Source: Ryuthela nishihirai
Lineage: Eukaryota; Arthropoda; Arachnida; Araneae; Heptathelidae
Length of the DNA: 64,000 bases
Direction: 5' to 3'
Assembly (NCBI GenBank): GCA_038380435.1
Contig: JAWZYU010000034.1
Span: 6,554,704 to 6,618,703, forward strand
Part shown: positions 43,645 through 54,196 of the stretch, in pieces
Layout: every line of letters starts with the position of its first letter
Numbering within the stretch: position 1 is the stretch's first letter
Notes under the pieces: generated by a model
What the model was told of the DNA's origin: nothing
Database searches by the model: none
Seen by the model: the letters and a program-made list of their open reading frames with translations, nothing else
Program-made: the position numbers and the translations under genes

Positions 43645-43684
43645 ACTATTATAGTCTAATTTTAGTCTTTAGGTGTATACACCT

Positions 43685-44409
43685 TGTGATGCCCCCTCAT
43701 TCACTTTTACTTTACCTTAACCAGTTTTGCTTAATTTACGTTATATTTATCATTTTGGGAATTTTTATTTCATTTTTGGCATCAGAGTGCTCATTTACAA
43801 GAGTTAGGAGTTGTGCATGCGCAACTCCAAACTTTGGATTGTCAACCGCTAAAGCGCATGTACAACGACATGCCCCCCTCTTGTGTCATAGCTTGCGCTG
43901 ATCGTCGATTTATGGAAATGTCTTTCCCGGCGTGCAACATGACGTGCCAGCTTTGTAGCCTCTTGTTATAACCTGGTGACATGTTAGTACACAAGCACAA
44001 GCTGAGAGAGAGCACAGTTTTGAGTTAGTTGAGAAAGAGCGTAGTTTTGTTGAAGAGTTTGTAGAAATGATGTAGTATCTTCATTGAAGTTTTAGTGAGT
44101 GTTTTTGGAAATATATATGTTTGTTATATAAAATTTTTTTGACTCTTTACTAATTTTTTCTCTTGAGCAACATTAATTGTTTTGATTAGAATTAACATTA
44201 AATTTTGACAATCATTTAATATTTTTGAATTCCTACTCATTAACGCTCGCTGGAATTTCGAACCCTACTTGAACTTTATTTTTGGCAACTTGTTAATTAT
44301 TGCCTGGCACCCAACTCAGCTATCCGGAGCGTAAATAATTATTGGATCAGACAAAGGGTCCAAAACTTAATAAACTTTAAAAGTATTTTTAAATCTTTGG
44401 AGCGTTACA
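43685..44409 (+). mobile_element. Solo LTR of an LTR retrotransposon
   Basis: A 725-bp insertion in RTE copy 4 starting TGTGATGCCCCC and ending GGAGCGTTACA, so it has TG...CA termini. A 4-bp target duplication, ACCT, lies at 43681-43684 and 44410-44413; the uninterrupted sequence is preserved in RTE copy 2 near 10440-10470. It contains TATA-like sequence (AAATATATATG, TATATAAAA near 44110-44132) and an AATAAA signal at 44369-44374, 35 nt before the end. These suggest plus orientation. No internal coding region remains, consistent with LTR-LTR recombination. The family (Gypsy-like or other) cannot be fixed without its polyprotein. Confidence 0.82.
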
Positions 44410-45420
44410 ACCTATTTCTCCACAATCTCTATAGATTCTTAAAAGTCCCAGAAGCACTCCCTATTCATCCGTTAATCTCATGTCACACATCACCATTATC
44501 TGTTACATAACTCCCAAGATAATTAAACTGAGACACTTGCTCAAGTGTGCAACCATTCAGAGTAACTGAAGCACCAACTGCTTGACCAATTTCCATCACT
44601 TTAGTTTTATCTCTGTTTATCACCAAACCAACTCTATTACCAGTCTCAACAGCCCTAATGAAAGAATTCATCTTGTCAACATCATTAGCTAACAAGGCCA
44701 AATCATCTGCATAATCTAAATCAGAAATTTTAAAATTTCTAAACCATGTAAATTTTTCCCTTGCAAAGAATTTCGTAAAACATAATCAATAACCAAACTA
44801 AAGAGAAAAGGGGCAACATAGACATTTGTCGAACATCAGAAACAATGCCAAACCAATTGCTACAAGTTTTACCAACTCTCACACACAACTCAGTGTTATT
44901 ATAGAGAGCTTTCATTAACTAACTTGTCTGGTATACCATATGATCCCACAATCAACCACAAATTATGACGATCAACAGAGTCGAAAGCCTTTTTGAAATC
45001 AACAAAGCTAGCAACCAAAGGTTTCTGAAACTCTAAACATTTCTCAAGAATCTCCCTAGGTGAAAATATCTGATCTACACATCCCCTACCCCTTCTGAAT
45101 CCACATTACTCATCACGCAATTGCATGTCAACCAGATTCTTAATTCTATTAAGCACAATCATGGAAAGAACTTTACCTAGAACAGAGATATGCTGATAAT
45201 CTTATAGTTATCACAAGAACTGCAATCACCTTTTTTGAAAATAGAGATAATAATAGCTCTGGTAAAATCCTTAGGAACCATGCCTTTATCAAAAAAAAGA
45301 TGTTCAAAATTTCAGTGATCCATGTGGTAACCGTAACATTCCCAGCTCTAAGCATTTTCGTAGTAAATGGGAGTAGAACTAACCACATTGTTCAGAACAT
45401 CACTGAAATGCTCAGCCCAT

Positions 45421-45879
45421 CTAGCCATGACAGAATCCCTCTCTGTAATCCTTTCTATTAGGACTAGTAGGGTACTGATTAAGGACATTCCTGCTGTTCC
45501 TTCTTTCAGAAATAAGCTGAAGTGCCTTATCACATAAATAATTCTGCCTCATCTGTTCCTTTTTTCCTAAAAGAGTACTGTTAGTTTCCAAAAATGCCTG
45601 TTTAAAATGGCCCCATTCTTCCTCAACTTCAGTATTAAGCAAACCATGACTGTCATAATGACTAAGTAACCTATCATGGTAAGCTTTAGCTATAACTGGG
45701 TCTTTCAGAGCTTCAGTATTAAAGGTAAATTTTTTAACCCTAGCACAACACTTTTTAAGTTTAAGTTGCAAGATGCTTTTAACAAGATAATGGTCAGATC
45801 CAATTTCAGCTCCTCTATATGACCTGGTATTTCTAACAGAACTAGCCCATTTGCTGTTAATTAATATGTAATCAATCAT
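45421..45879 (-). pseudogene. RTE-like endonuclease C-terminus and linker
   Basis: A 152-residue open stretch beginning MIDYILINSKWASSVRN, followed by GSDHYLVKSILQLKLKK. The ID and SDH motifs are the last two catalytic boxes of an apurinic-type endonuclease, which nicks target DNA. The helical linker toward the RT follows (VEEEWGHFKQAFLETNSTLL). N-terminal endonuclease boxes continue upstream in sense to 46228, with a frame break. This establishes the domain order of the RTE family in the window. Confidence 0.78.
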
Positions 45880-46228
45880 ATTCCTATGCAGCCCATCAGG
45901 TGAAACCCATGTGTGTTTATGTATGTCGCGATATTTGTAATATGTGTTAGTTATTCTGAAACCATTGAGTTTACTTACCTGTAGGAGACATTGCCATTGC
46001 AGCTACCAATACCAAAAGGGCCTATCATCCCTCCCCAAATATCAGAGTCAGTACCAACTTTGGCATTTAAGTCACCTAGAACAAGGGTAATATCTCCTTT
46101 CTTGACAGAATTCAAAATATCCTGAAGTTGTCCATAAAACCTATCCTTCTCATCCTCATCAGCATCCTCAGTGGGGGCATAACAGCAGATAACATTGAAG
46201 TCTTTAATGCTTGTCTGAATTTTGCTCT

Positions 46229-46914
46229 AAGAAACCAAACTAGTATATGGTAACAAGAAAAAAATTACAAAACGAAAGAAATATTTACTTAAAACAAAAA
46301 AATTTTTTTGTTATTCAGAAATATATAGCCATTTTATTCATGTGCATTGTAATAATTTCTGTCTATCAATTTTTTTTAAATAAATTTTTACTTGCATTGC
46401 CAGATGCATTTTTTTACTACATGACTCTAAAAAAATCCTATTAAAATAAAACACATCGCATTTTTTTTGTTAAATACTTGATTTTTGGAAAATCCAGAAT
46501 TAGATGCTTATTAATTTGGTATATAACATGTCATAATTCCTTTCATTAGTTATTTGGCAAAAAAGTTCTAAAGCTAAAGTTTTTTTTTTGGCTGAGCATA
46601 GGCAGAAAATAGCTTGGCCCCTAGATGGAAACCTGTTTTCAGTCTGGACACTCAAAGGGTTAAATTTAAAATGAATATTATCATAAAATTATGTTTATAT
46701 TTAATCATTAGATTTATTAAACCTAAGGAAATGGTAGAAATCATCTAAATTCAGGACAGTTTGTCAAATGAATAAAACTCAGATCTCATAATGGCATAAA
46801 TACAACAGAAATAGGTTTTTATGTTTTACAGTTTATATTATTTTGATAAATTTACAAGTGAATATAATTTCAGGTACCTGGTGTGAAGGACGATTTGTAC
46901 AGCATAATGTTGAA
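46229..46914. other. AT-rich spacer with an R-A repeat
   Basis: At 46498-46662 the dispersed R-A repeat (TTAATTTGGTATATAACATG, AGTTATTTGGCAAAAAAGTT) is present. The 10-bp SINE1 target copy TAATGTTGAA ends at 46914. No gene is recognised. Confidence 0.5.
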
Positions 46915-47106
46915 AAAAAAAATACCCCCTCAAGCAGCTGCGTGCCACAGAGTTCTGACAAGAGCCTGTCAGTTTATAATGCCATAGTAGAAGGTCTGTG
47001 AAGATGGCAGGACATCAGCAGAAAAACACAAACGTCCATGCCTTATTCGGGGCTCGATCCCTTAGATCTTTAGCCAAGTGCACTAAACATTCGACCGCGG
47101 GACAGT
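46915..47106 (-). mobile_element. SINE1 copy with target duplication
   Basis: SINE1 with a 10-bp target duplication, TAATGTTGAA, at 46905-46914 and 47107-47116. The tRNA-like B box is partly deleted (GGGGCTCGATCCC), so it is unlikely to be transcribed now. The 3' hairpin carries one mismatch. Confidence 0.9.
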
Positions 47107-47274
47107 TAATGTTGAATAGGAAACCATAATATAAAAATCCCAAATTGCCAAATTTTTACAGAGCAGAAATCGTTTTATATTAGTACAGCTAGAGCTAATG
47201 TTTTGAATAGAACAACATGGCTGCTGCACAGTTGCTCTAGCATCAACTGTAAGTGCTTAGGGCATCTCCTCTTC

Positions 47275-47395
47275 CTTTCTTCTTCCATGGAGCTCAGTAT
47301 TAGGTGATATTTATACAGTTTCATGACCTTCATACGCGCAGTCGTTTATCTGCAGTTCCTTCGATTTGCATAAAGAATTTGCAATGTTCATAATG
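47275..47395 (-). mobile_element. Tc1-like terminal fragment
   Basis: GATATTTATACAGTTTCATG through TTTGCATAAAGAATTTGC, then TTTTGACTCTTTAGTGTA, aligns with the right end of the Tc1-like element at 55190-55318. Only about 120 bp of the end remain. Confidence 0.65.
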
Positions 47396-47689
47396 TTTTT
47401 GACTCTTTAGTGTAAATTTAACATTTTAAAGTTACATATTTAAAAAAATTGATAAAAATAAGGTGCAACCGGTTGAATTTTAATCAAGTTTATTTAATTT
47501 AAACACACATGATTAAATTATTGTATTCTCTCTCTATCACCAGAATTTCTAACAAAAATTCGTTCACAATATTACTTCAGATTTCACATTTTCTACATTT
47601 ACCGCCCTAAAACGAGATAAATTAAGGCCGTATGGAGGATTTAAGAAAAGCGAAAGAAAGAATGAATGAATGAATCATCATATTTTAAG

Positions 47690-48520
47690 TATCATATTTC
47701 GTTACCACCGATTCAACTCAAAAAGAATTTTTCATCAAACTCTCAAAAATAAAAGTTATTCTTTTCCATCCATCCTGGTGGTGAAGGGACAAATTGTTGC
47801 TGCCAATGTAAACCCCATTATTCATCACACACCACCACAAAAATATAAAATTTCTAGTCCAAATAGACCGTTTGCAAACTGATCTAAGGGACCTGGGTTC
47901 AAGCCCCGGATAAGGTATGGTTATATGTGTTGTTTTTCTGCTGAGGTCCTGCCATCCTCTCCGATCTTCTACTTTGGCATATAAACTGACAGGCACCTGT
48001 CAGACCTCTGTGGCAAGCAGCTGCTTGAAGGGGTATTTATTTTTATTATTTTTAAAATACTGCAAAGTCAGAGAGCGCAATTAAAACTTTTGGGATATTC
48101 TAAAAGTGTAAATTATAATAGTTTATCAATAATACCTATCCAAACAAAACATAATTCAAATTTATCTCTAAAAACACACAATTATCGCATAAAACCAAGA
48201 ATTTTGTTTTCCCGCCCCTTCTTAAGGTAAAGATAAAAATCATTGCTCTCAGTGCAAATTTCATGACATTCACCTTTGAAAATCAAAATTTCTTACATAA
48301 TTGCATCGCATGAATATTAGTTTGAAATGTTGCAACTTTCAAAATTTTCCATCGTTGGAGGAAGTAATATTTGCTTTTGGCGAGATTCTGAAAGTGCGAA
48401 TCGTAATATTTCGTCAATACCTATCCAACCCGAAAAGAATTTTTCATTTATCTTTAAAACAAAAAAAGTTCGATGTCTATAGAGGAACAGACAGAAGACA
48501 AAGTGAAAACTATAGCTCGT
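47690..48520. repeat. Dispersed repeat R-B, two or three tandem-like units, split by SINE1
   Basis: Units at 47690-47880, 48110-48300 and 48405-48520 share TACCTATCCAA-like and AAAAGAATTTTTCAT-like words and a downstream AAGGGACAAATTG/GAAAACTATAG part. Relics also occur at 33280-33690 and 13240-13385. The family is not recognised and has no coding capacity that I can see. Confidence 0.55.
47878..48047 (+). mobile_element. SINE1 copy, 5'-truncated, plus orientation
   Basis: Begins inside the tRNA-like head (GATCTAAGGGACCTGGGTTC, so the A box is missing). It continues through the body to GCAAGCAGCTGCTTGAAGGG and a TATTTATTTTTATT tail. The 3' hairpin reads CTGACAGG-CA-CCTGTCAG. Confidence 0.88.
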
Positions 48521-48964
48521 TGTTTTTTTTTTTGCTTTTCTGTAAAGGTCATAAGAGTTAAACACAAGATTGGATTTATATCCAGAAATCACTCGTCGGA
48601 CGGAACGAGGCCTCGGGACGGAAAAATGACGTCATACACGACTTAAGCTTGGCAGTGAACTTCGTTAACATAAGTTTTGAGATAGTGAGTTTTGGCACAT
48701 AAGGAATTTCTAATATGGAAAACGAAACTGATTGTTCACGGTCTGTTATTATTCATTGAAAGCTATAGAAAAAAAAATCGCTGTTTCTTTAAATAGTTGT
48801 ACATTAAATTTTAGCATGAATTTTGCACACTTTTGCTGGGACCCACTAACCTTGGACTCTTCCGCATCGCGGAGACTATCAGTACGCTTCTGTACATAGC
48901 TGTGGTCATCAGTTTCTTTGCAAATTTGCCGCCCTGTGCAGTTCGCACTGGTCGCACGTGCGGT
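48521..48964. other. Spacer without recognised features
   Basis: Mixed-composition sequence. Minus-strand open stretches at 48749-49054 show no conserved motif and overlap the tRNA-like relic that follows. Confidence 0.4.
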
Positions 48965-49055
48965 AACTTCGTCCCTTTTACTAAAGCCTGACATGTCATC
49001 AGGAGGTCGTGGGTTCAGATCTCCCTTCGGTTCAATACAATACACCCGGCTCAAT
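48965..49055 (+). mobile_element. tRNA-like relic related to the 13.9-kb foldback
   Basis: CTGACATGTCATCAGGAGGTCGTGGGTTCAGATCTCC-type sequence (about 48985-49023) matches the anticodon-to-B-box part of the unit at 13997-14032. The A-box side is missing. It is probably a relic of a third tRNA-derived SINE family. Confidence 0.55.
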
Positions 49056-49217
49056 ACATTTTTTCTCTCTGCCCTCGTTGACTAATAGCATTATACTATT
49101 CCAAATGTTCCTTAACTCATCTGTCACATTTTATCACAAAAACTTATTTCAGAAATTACTGAACTTCCCGCTTGCCTTGTCATTGATGTGACAAGCGACT
49201 TTAGACATTCTCTAGAC

Positions 49218-49634
49218 TAGGGGGTTCTCAACGTGGCGTACCCCAAAAAATTTTACTGCGTACCCTGTGAGAGTTCAAAAGTCGCTAGATCTAATAAGCA
49301 GTGGTTCTCAAACTTTTATTCTTCACGTAACCCCAGTTAATGTGTATGCAACTGGCTTACACCTTGTATAGATAGATAAAACTATAGTTATAGTATAACA
49401 ATGGGAATAAAATAAAACATAATTATATAACATATCTAGGGACTCATGAAATAATAAGCTCAAAAAATTTGGTTTTGCCATAGCAAAATCAATTTTTTTC
49501 AGCTCATTATTTCATGAGTTCCATGTCTACAGGACGCATCCTGTGATTCTTTACTACTGATATCTAGCGACTTTTGAGCTTTCACGGCGTACCCCAAAAA
49601 ATGTTACCGCGTATCCCAACGTTGAGAACCCCTA
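49218..49634. mobile_element. hAT-like MITE with perfect 8-bp target duplication
   Basis: TIRs TAGGGGGTTCTCAACGT and ACGTTGAGAACCCCTA bound a 417-bp non-coding element. A perfect 8-bp duplication, CTCTAGAC, lies at 49210-49217 and 49635-49642, the hallmark of hAT elements. GCGTACCCCAAAAAAT occurs near both ends in the same orientation. A second hAT-type terminus, CAGTGGTTCTCAAAC, lies inside at 49292, so it looks like a composite of two related ends. Confidence 0.88.
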
Positions 49635-49642
49635 CTCTAGAC

Positions 49643-50054
49643 TATGACGTACATTTTTATTGCAGGGGAGCACCTAGGAGAAATTAATTCTTTGCAGATT
49701 ACAAATATTACGATCTGACGATCAATCATATATGAAATTTAAATGGGTATCGTGTGGAAGCTTAACAGTTATTGATGACGTCAAATAACAATCTCTCTTC
49801 ACAGACAATTTTGTTTTATTTTCTGCCATCGTAAAGAACAGAAAAAATACTTTTGAGATCTTGTCAAACAATTTCCGTAGTTGGAAACAAAGATATTAAA
49901 TTTAATCTTGAAAATATACAGTTTTTAAATGGAAAACCACAGTTCTCAATACCTCAACTTCAAGCATAAAAAGGATTTTTTTTAAAGAAAAATAGTAATA
50001 TACACTGGACAATTAAATTCAATATAATACATAATTTATGTGATTTTCAAAATA
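49643..50054. other. AT-rich spacer
   Basis: No gene or recognisable repeat is seen. Confidence 0.45.
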
Positions 50055-50351
50055 AAGTCGATTTTCGACTTTTGTCCAAATACTTTTCCGTTTTGCATCA
50101 CTGCGACGTGACTGTCTCCCTTCATATCGGCCTAATGTCTACGTCTTGCAACTTCAGCCCCAAGGCCCATAAGATTTCAGTTCCATTCTTTTATATTTTC
50201 CATTAACCAATTCATCCCATCTGACCATGGTCCTTAGTCCATTATTTTTTGTTAATTAAGAATCAACTACCGACTAACCGGCCTCGATGTCAGATTTTGT
50301 GATCGGCCTACAGGGAATCTCCCGGTGTCCCAGCGGCCCAGTCCGCCACTG
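50055..50351 (-). repeat. Dispersed repeat R-C (MITE-like)
   Basis: On the minus strand it starts CAGTGGCGGACTGGGCC, followed by GGGACACCGGGAGATTCCC. It continues GTAGTTGATTCTTAATTAAC and GATGAATTGGTTAATGG. The same order of words is found at 52165-52270 and 52784-52850. It is non-coding and probably a MITE, with ends only partly defined. Confidence 0.65.
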
Positions 50352-50459
50352 CACACATCACCGTTAAGGTAATAAAAATTTAGACGTCAGTGTAAACAAT
50401 TATTTACCAATTTTAAAGTTCTGAAAGATCTGTGACAAATGGGTACCACACAGACAGAC

Positions 50460-51490
50460 AGAACGGCAAAAAAAAAAGGGCTAGAATCGACTAGTGCAAG
50501 AAGATGTTGGCAATATTTGAATCTGCGACTCCAAACGGTTAACAGACATTTTAACAGGTGATGAGGCGTGGTTCTATTGCTATACAACTCCCACATAGAT
50601 CGACAACTATGTTTGGGTTGCGGAAGATGAAACCGCATCCCCAAATCCTCCAACAAGACTTTCACTGAAGGAAGAGGACGGTCACATTTTTTTCAATTCT
50701 CAAGGAGTGATTAGCTCTGGAAACCTTACCTTAAAAAATGACTATATATTGCCAATACTACACTAACACTGTTTTGCCCAAACTGGTTAAGGAGAAGGAG
50801 CAGCGTCCAACAAGAGGCGTGTCAAGGGTTCTACTTCTTCAAGACAATGCTATTGTTCAGAAAACCCGGAAAGTTACGGCCTATCTGGAAAAGGAAAAAA
50901 TCAAACAGCTACTCCATCTGCACAATACGAGTTTTGTTTCTTTCATAAAATTAAAAAGCTTGCTGGGAAGCCTTTTCTCAAGGGTGCAAGACCTAGCAAA
51001 ATGAGTTCTTCAGATTTGCGGAGTATTTTGGGTTGTTTTACCTCTGAGCGGCACTTTTTTGCACACCATGGGCTAAATGGCCAGGTCACATGGACCCCGA
51101 AGGCTCAGAGAAGGTTGGGGGAGGGGACCCACTGGAACAGCTGTTGGGAGACAGATGGTAGCCTACCGTCAAGGCCATCCAGCGTGTTCTTTAACGTGCA
51201 CAGGGTATGGCTCTCCCGCACACGGGGCCACGGCTTAACGTCCCATCCGACGGATGGTGGCCTTTCCAAGCCCATCGGTGTCCCCTACTGACCGTGGGCA
51301 GGGCGGGGAATTTTTCGGAGTATTCCCCGTACCTACCAAGCGTTCTAGAATTGGCATAGACATCTGTAAGTTTGCATAGATGATGGAGTGTATTTTGAAG
51401 GACAAAGTTTTGCTGAGGTAAGTGAAATGGTTATTGTTCTGCAGATGCATGTCAAGAACTTTTTGATAGCCCTTCGTAATATCCAAATAT
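50460..51490 (+). mobile_element. Mariner-like transposon, 3' part, interrupted by SINE2
   Basis: Plus-strand sequence homologous to the minus-strand element at 56535-57811. It runs from the first catalytic motif region (ACAGGTGATGAGGCGTGGTT near 50556) through the second motif (CTTCAAGACAATGCTATTG near 50837). After the SINE2 it reaches the terminal repeat (GCAGATGCATGTCAAGAACT near 51440). The 5' half is missing and frames are broken. The SINE2 insertion at 51028-51315 separates the C-terminal region. Confidence 0.78.
51028..51315 (-). mobile_element. SINE2 copy, 5'-truncated, inside a mariner relic
   Basis: Tail-side SINE2 sequence (TTTTGGGTTGTTTTACCTCT on the plus strand) through GACCGTGGGCAGGGCGGGGA, ending before the tRNA-like head. 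A 9-bp duplication, CGGAGTATT, lies at 51019-51027 and 51316-51324. Loss of the head is ordinary 5' truncation by reverse transcription. Confidence 0.88.
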
Positions 51491-51964
51491 AAATTCCTGG
51501 GCCATTTATTCGTTAGGAACAGAGCTTTTCATCCAGGGACTGTCCCGGAAAACGGTCTAGTCACCCTATTGAACTGTCCTGGTGATTATTTGCAGTGTAC
51601 TGTATTTGTGCAATCTATTTGTTATTGCTTATAAGCCTATGGCTTTCATATTCATAACAGTATTAATAAGATTATTGATACTGGTCAATTTCATTGGAAA
51701 ACTGGACTATTTTTGATTTCCCAATAGAGGATACAATTAGTAAACTTTTCTCTTTGCTCTCATTTTATTTATATGTTTTCCATTTTTTTTTTGTATCATT
51801 TTAGTTTAACTGTTATTTTGCCATGTGGTAGATTTTAAAAAATCGCTTGGGACGTTAATAATAGGTAGGTGAACACGAATGGAAAAATGCTGCATACAGA
51901 AGCAATATTCTATTGACATAATATTTTTGTCCTTATTTATGAACTACTTTTCCTCTTAACCTAT
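51491..51964. other. AT-rich spacer
   Basis: No gene or recognised repeat. Confidence 0.45.
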
Positions 51965-52164
51965 AAATAAAAATAAATACCCCCCTTCAAGCAGCTGCTT
52001 TACACAGAGGTCTGACAGGTCAGTTTTTACGCCATAGTAGGTCTCTGAAAATGGCGCGACCTCAGCAAAAAAAACAACACAAACATTCATGCCTTACCCG
52101 GGGCTCTAACCCAGGTCCCTTAGATCAGCAGTAGCCAAGCGCGCTAACCACTCGGCCACGGGAC
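51965..52164 (-). mobile_element. SINE1 copy
   Basis: Near-full-length SINE1 with tRNA-like boxes and the CAAGCAGCTGCTT palindrome. The second 3' hairpin is deleted to CTGACAGGTCAG. It lies at the border of the R-C repeat that follows. Confidence 0.86.
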
Positions 52165-52269
52165 ATAGGGAAATTTCCCGGTAGACCGGTCTCAAAATAT
52201 GATCTAGAGGCATTTTGGTAGTTGATTCTTAATTTAAAAAATAGTGAATAAGGACCATAGTCTATAATG

Positions 52270-52783
52270 CAGTGGTTCTCAACCTTTTATGCTTCACGTA
52301 TCGCCTGGAAATGTGTATGTAACTGGCGTACCCCTTGTACAGACAGATAAAACTATAGTTATAGTATAACAATGGGAATAAAATGAAACATATATATATA
52401 TACACATTTAATTTTGCATTCATTAATTACATATATCGATAAACACAAAAAACGTCAACAATTTAACAAATCTTAAAATTATGAACATTTTTACTGGTTA
52501 GTAGTAGCATAAATGAATGTTCTGGCACAGTAAAAGGGGCTCGAGAATTCTATGAAAATCCATGGGAAAAGTACTTTTCTTTCTCATCATACTTTTTACC
52601 TCACCCCCATAACTTTTCCCATGGATTTTCATAGAATTCTCGAACCCCTTTTACTGTGCCAGAATTCTCATTTATGCTACTACTCTGGGTAATCAATGAA
52701 ATGGACTTGTTACTAAATGTAGCGACTTTTGAGCTATTACGGCGTACCCCAAAAAATTTTACAACGTACCTCACTTTGATAGT
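52270..52783 (+). mobile_element. hAT-like MITE nested in R-C, itself carrying a foldback
   Basis: Starts CAGTGGTTCTCAACC and carries the same subterminal words as the element at 49218-49634 (AACTATAGTTATAGTATAAC; GGCGTACCCCAAAAAATTTT). The right end is decayed. Imperfect flanks, CTATAATG and CTAACATG, could be an eroded 8-bp duplication. Confidence 0.72.
52500..52684. repeat. 73-bp-arm foldback inside the hAT-like MITE
   Basis: Arms 52500-52572 and 52612-52684 pair with about four mismatches around a 39-nt loop. They include GAATTCTATGAAAATCCATG. The related hAT-like MITE at 49.2-49.6 kb lacks this block, so it is probably a separate insertion. Confidence 0.88.
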
Positions 52784-52850
52784 CTAACATGATGAATTGG
52801 TTAGTGAAAAATATAATGGAACTGGTGTTTTGGCCGGAGTTGCGAAATAC

Positions 52851-53227
52851 AGGAAGAAATCTTATCTTTTCAGTAATGGAAAATATTTCGAAATTCGACT
52901 TCTTGCGAATTTAAAAATTATATATCATATTAAAGCATTTTGATCAGTGCATCTGTAACTGATTTTTTTTTTTATTCCTAAGGTTGAGGTATTGAGAAAC
53001 CTAGCTTTTCCAATTAAACACAGCGTTTTTTTTCCAAGATCAATAATATTTAATTTATTACCAACTATGCAATGTTGTTCGAAAAGATTTGGAAGCTATT
53101 TTTTTCTGCTATTTGAGATGGAATAAAACAGAATTTTGTGTTGAGTTTTTTTTCAGCATGAATTTTTTGATATAGTGAAAAATATTTGCTGATAGATTGT
53201 AATCTATGTAAACTGCGAAAAATTAGT
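52851..53227. other. AT-rich spacer
   Basis: No gene or recognised repeat. Confidence 0.4.
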
Positions 53228-53680
53228 TGCTCCTAGGCAGAGTCTAGGGAGTGGGGTTAAAAAAGGGAGCAATGACCCCACTCCCTTTTGAGAATACTAG
53301 TAAGGATAATACAGGACAAAAATTATTAAACCTTATTTTGCACATTTTTCAAGAAATACTTTTAAAATCTCTAAAACAAAAGCAGCTGTCCCGTGGTCAA
53401 GTGGTTAGCAAGCTTGGCTACTGATCTAAGGGATCTGGGTTCGAGCCCCGGGCAACGCATGGATGTTCATTTTGTTTTTCTGCTGAGGTTCCACCATCTT
53501 CAGACTTTCTACTATGGCATATAACTGACAGACTCCTGTCAGACCTCTGTGGCAAGCAGCTGCTTGAGGGGGTATTTATTTTAAAACGAAAGCGAAAATG
53601 TTACACTGGAATGGACACAAAGTCTCTTGCCCCCTCCCCCCACCCTTTTCATCCCTGCCCGATTGCGTCGCTCAGCCTCA
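53228..53680. repeat. MITE-like repeat (family R-D), interrupted by SINE1
   Basis: AATGACCCCACTCCCTTTTG, then TATTAAACCTTATTTTGCAC, and after the SINE TTACACTGGAATGGACACAA and AGTCTCTTGCCCCCTCCCCC. These match the order of words in the better-kept copy at 62246-62485. Confidence 0.62.
53384..53581 (+). mobile_element. SINE1 copy, plus orientation, with target duplication
   Basis: A complete SINE1 reading from TGTCCCGTGGTCAAGTGG to GGGGGTATTTATT. Its 12-bp target duplication, TAAAAC[A/G]AAAGC, lies at 53372-53383 and 53582-53593 with one mismatch. Both pol III boxes are readable (GGTTAGCAAGCTTGG; GGTTCGAGCCCC). Confidence 0.92.
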
Positions 53681-53681
53681 C

Positions 53682-54058
53682 AGACAAATAGAGAGTACAG
53701 ATTTGTAACTCCCATAGTTATAATGAAGCGATAGCAAACCTTCTATGGACGAGCATTCCGGTAGCATTTTCGTCTGGAACCTTCAGAACCTTAGTCCGCC
53801 ATTTGATCCAAAATAAAATTTGAAGAAAATGGCTGTCTGGTAAATTCTATGAAGAATTTAGTATTTCGTTCTTAGAAAAACAACAAAACGGCAACAACTT
53901 TATGAGACGAATTCGGTCTGATTTCAAAATTGGGAAATTTAAAAATAATAAAATGTATAAAGTACACGAATTCAGAGATGGATCAGATTCAGAAAAAGCT
54001 GCCAGCGATGTGAAGTTATCTAGAAAAAAATCATGTAAAGATTGTATTTATGTATTGT
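53682..54058. other. Spacer without recognised features
   Basis: No coding or repeat structure identified. Confidence 0.4.
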
Positions 54059-54060
54059 AG

Positions 54061-54196
54061 TGCATATGGTTAGCGTGCTTGGTTACTGATTCAAGAGACC
54101 TGCGTTCGAGCCCAAGGTAAGGCATGGATGCTTGTGTTATCTTTCAGGTTCCTGTCAAACCTCTGTGGCAAGCAGCTGCTTGAGGGAATATTTTTT
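54061..54196 (+). mobile_element. SINE1 copy, internally deleted
   Basis: The tRNA-like head (GGTTAGCGTGCTTGGTTACT; CGTTCGAGCCC) joins the 3' end (CTGTCAAACCTCTGTGGCAAG) with about 50 bp of body missing. The tail after CTGCTTGAGGGAATA is T-rich. Confidence 0.85.

Larger units (their letters stand above)
43187..46228 (-). mobile_element. RTE-like LINE copy 4, longest in the window, split by a solo LTR
   Basis: The 3' end is at 43187 (a CATCATCATC run on the plus strand). The coding region extends leftward in sense to 46228, with the 725-bp solo LTR at 43685-44409 inside it. It is the only RTE copy with endonuclease sequence, including VLGDLNAKVGTDSDIWGG (about 46020-46090), HKHTWVSPDG, MIDYILINSKW and SDHYLV. 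The RT part (44480-45270) has many substitutions and frameshifts. The order endonuclease then RT, with no RNase H, fits RTE-like elements. Confidence 0.85.
52165..52850 (+). repeat. R-C repeat copy 2, split by a hAT-like MITE
   Basis: 52165-52269 (GAAATTTCCCGGTAGACCGG, GTAGTTGATTCTTAATTTAA, AAGGACCATAG) and 52784-52850 (GATGAATTGGTTAGTG, GGCCGGAGTTGCG) together match the R-C copy at 50055-50351. Confidence 0.65.

Noticed and set aside
48625..48634. TGACGTCA cAMP-response-like site
   Set aside because: A single 8-bp match in spacer DNA with no gene nearby is expected by chance.
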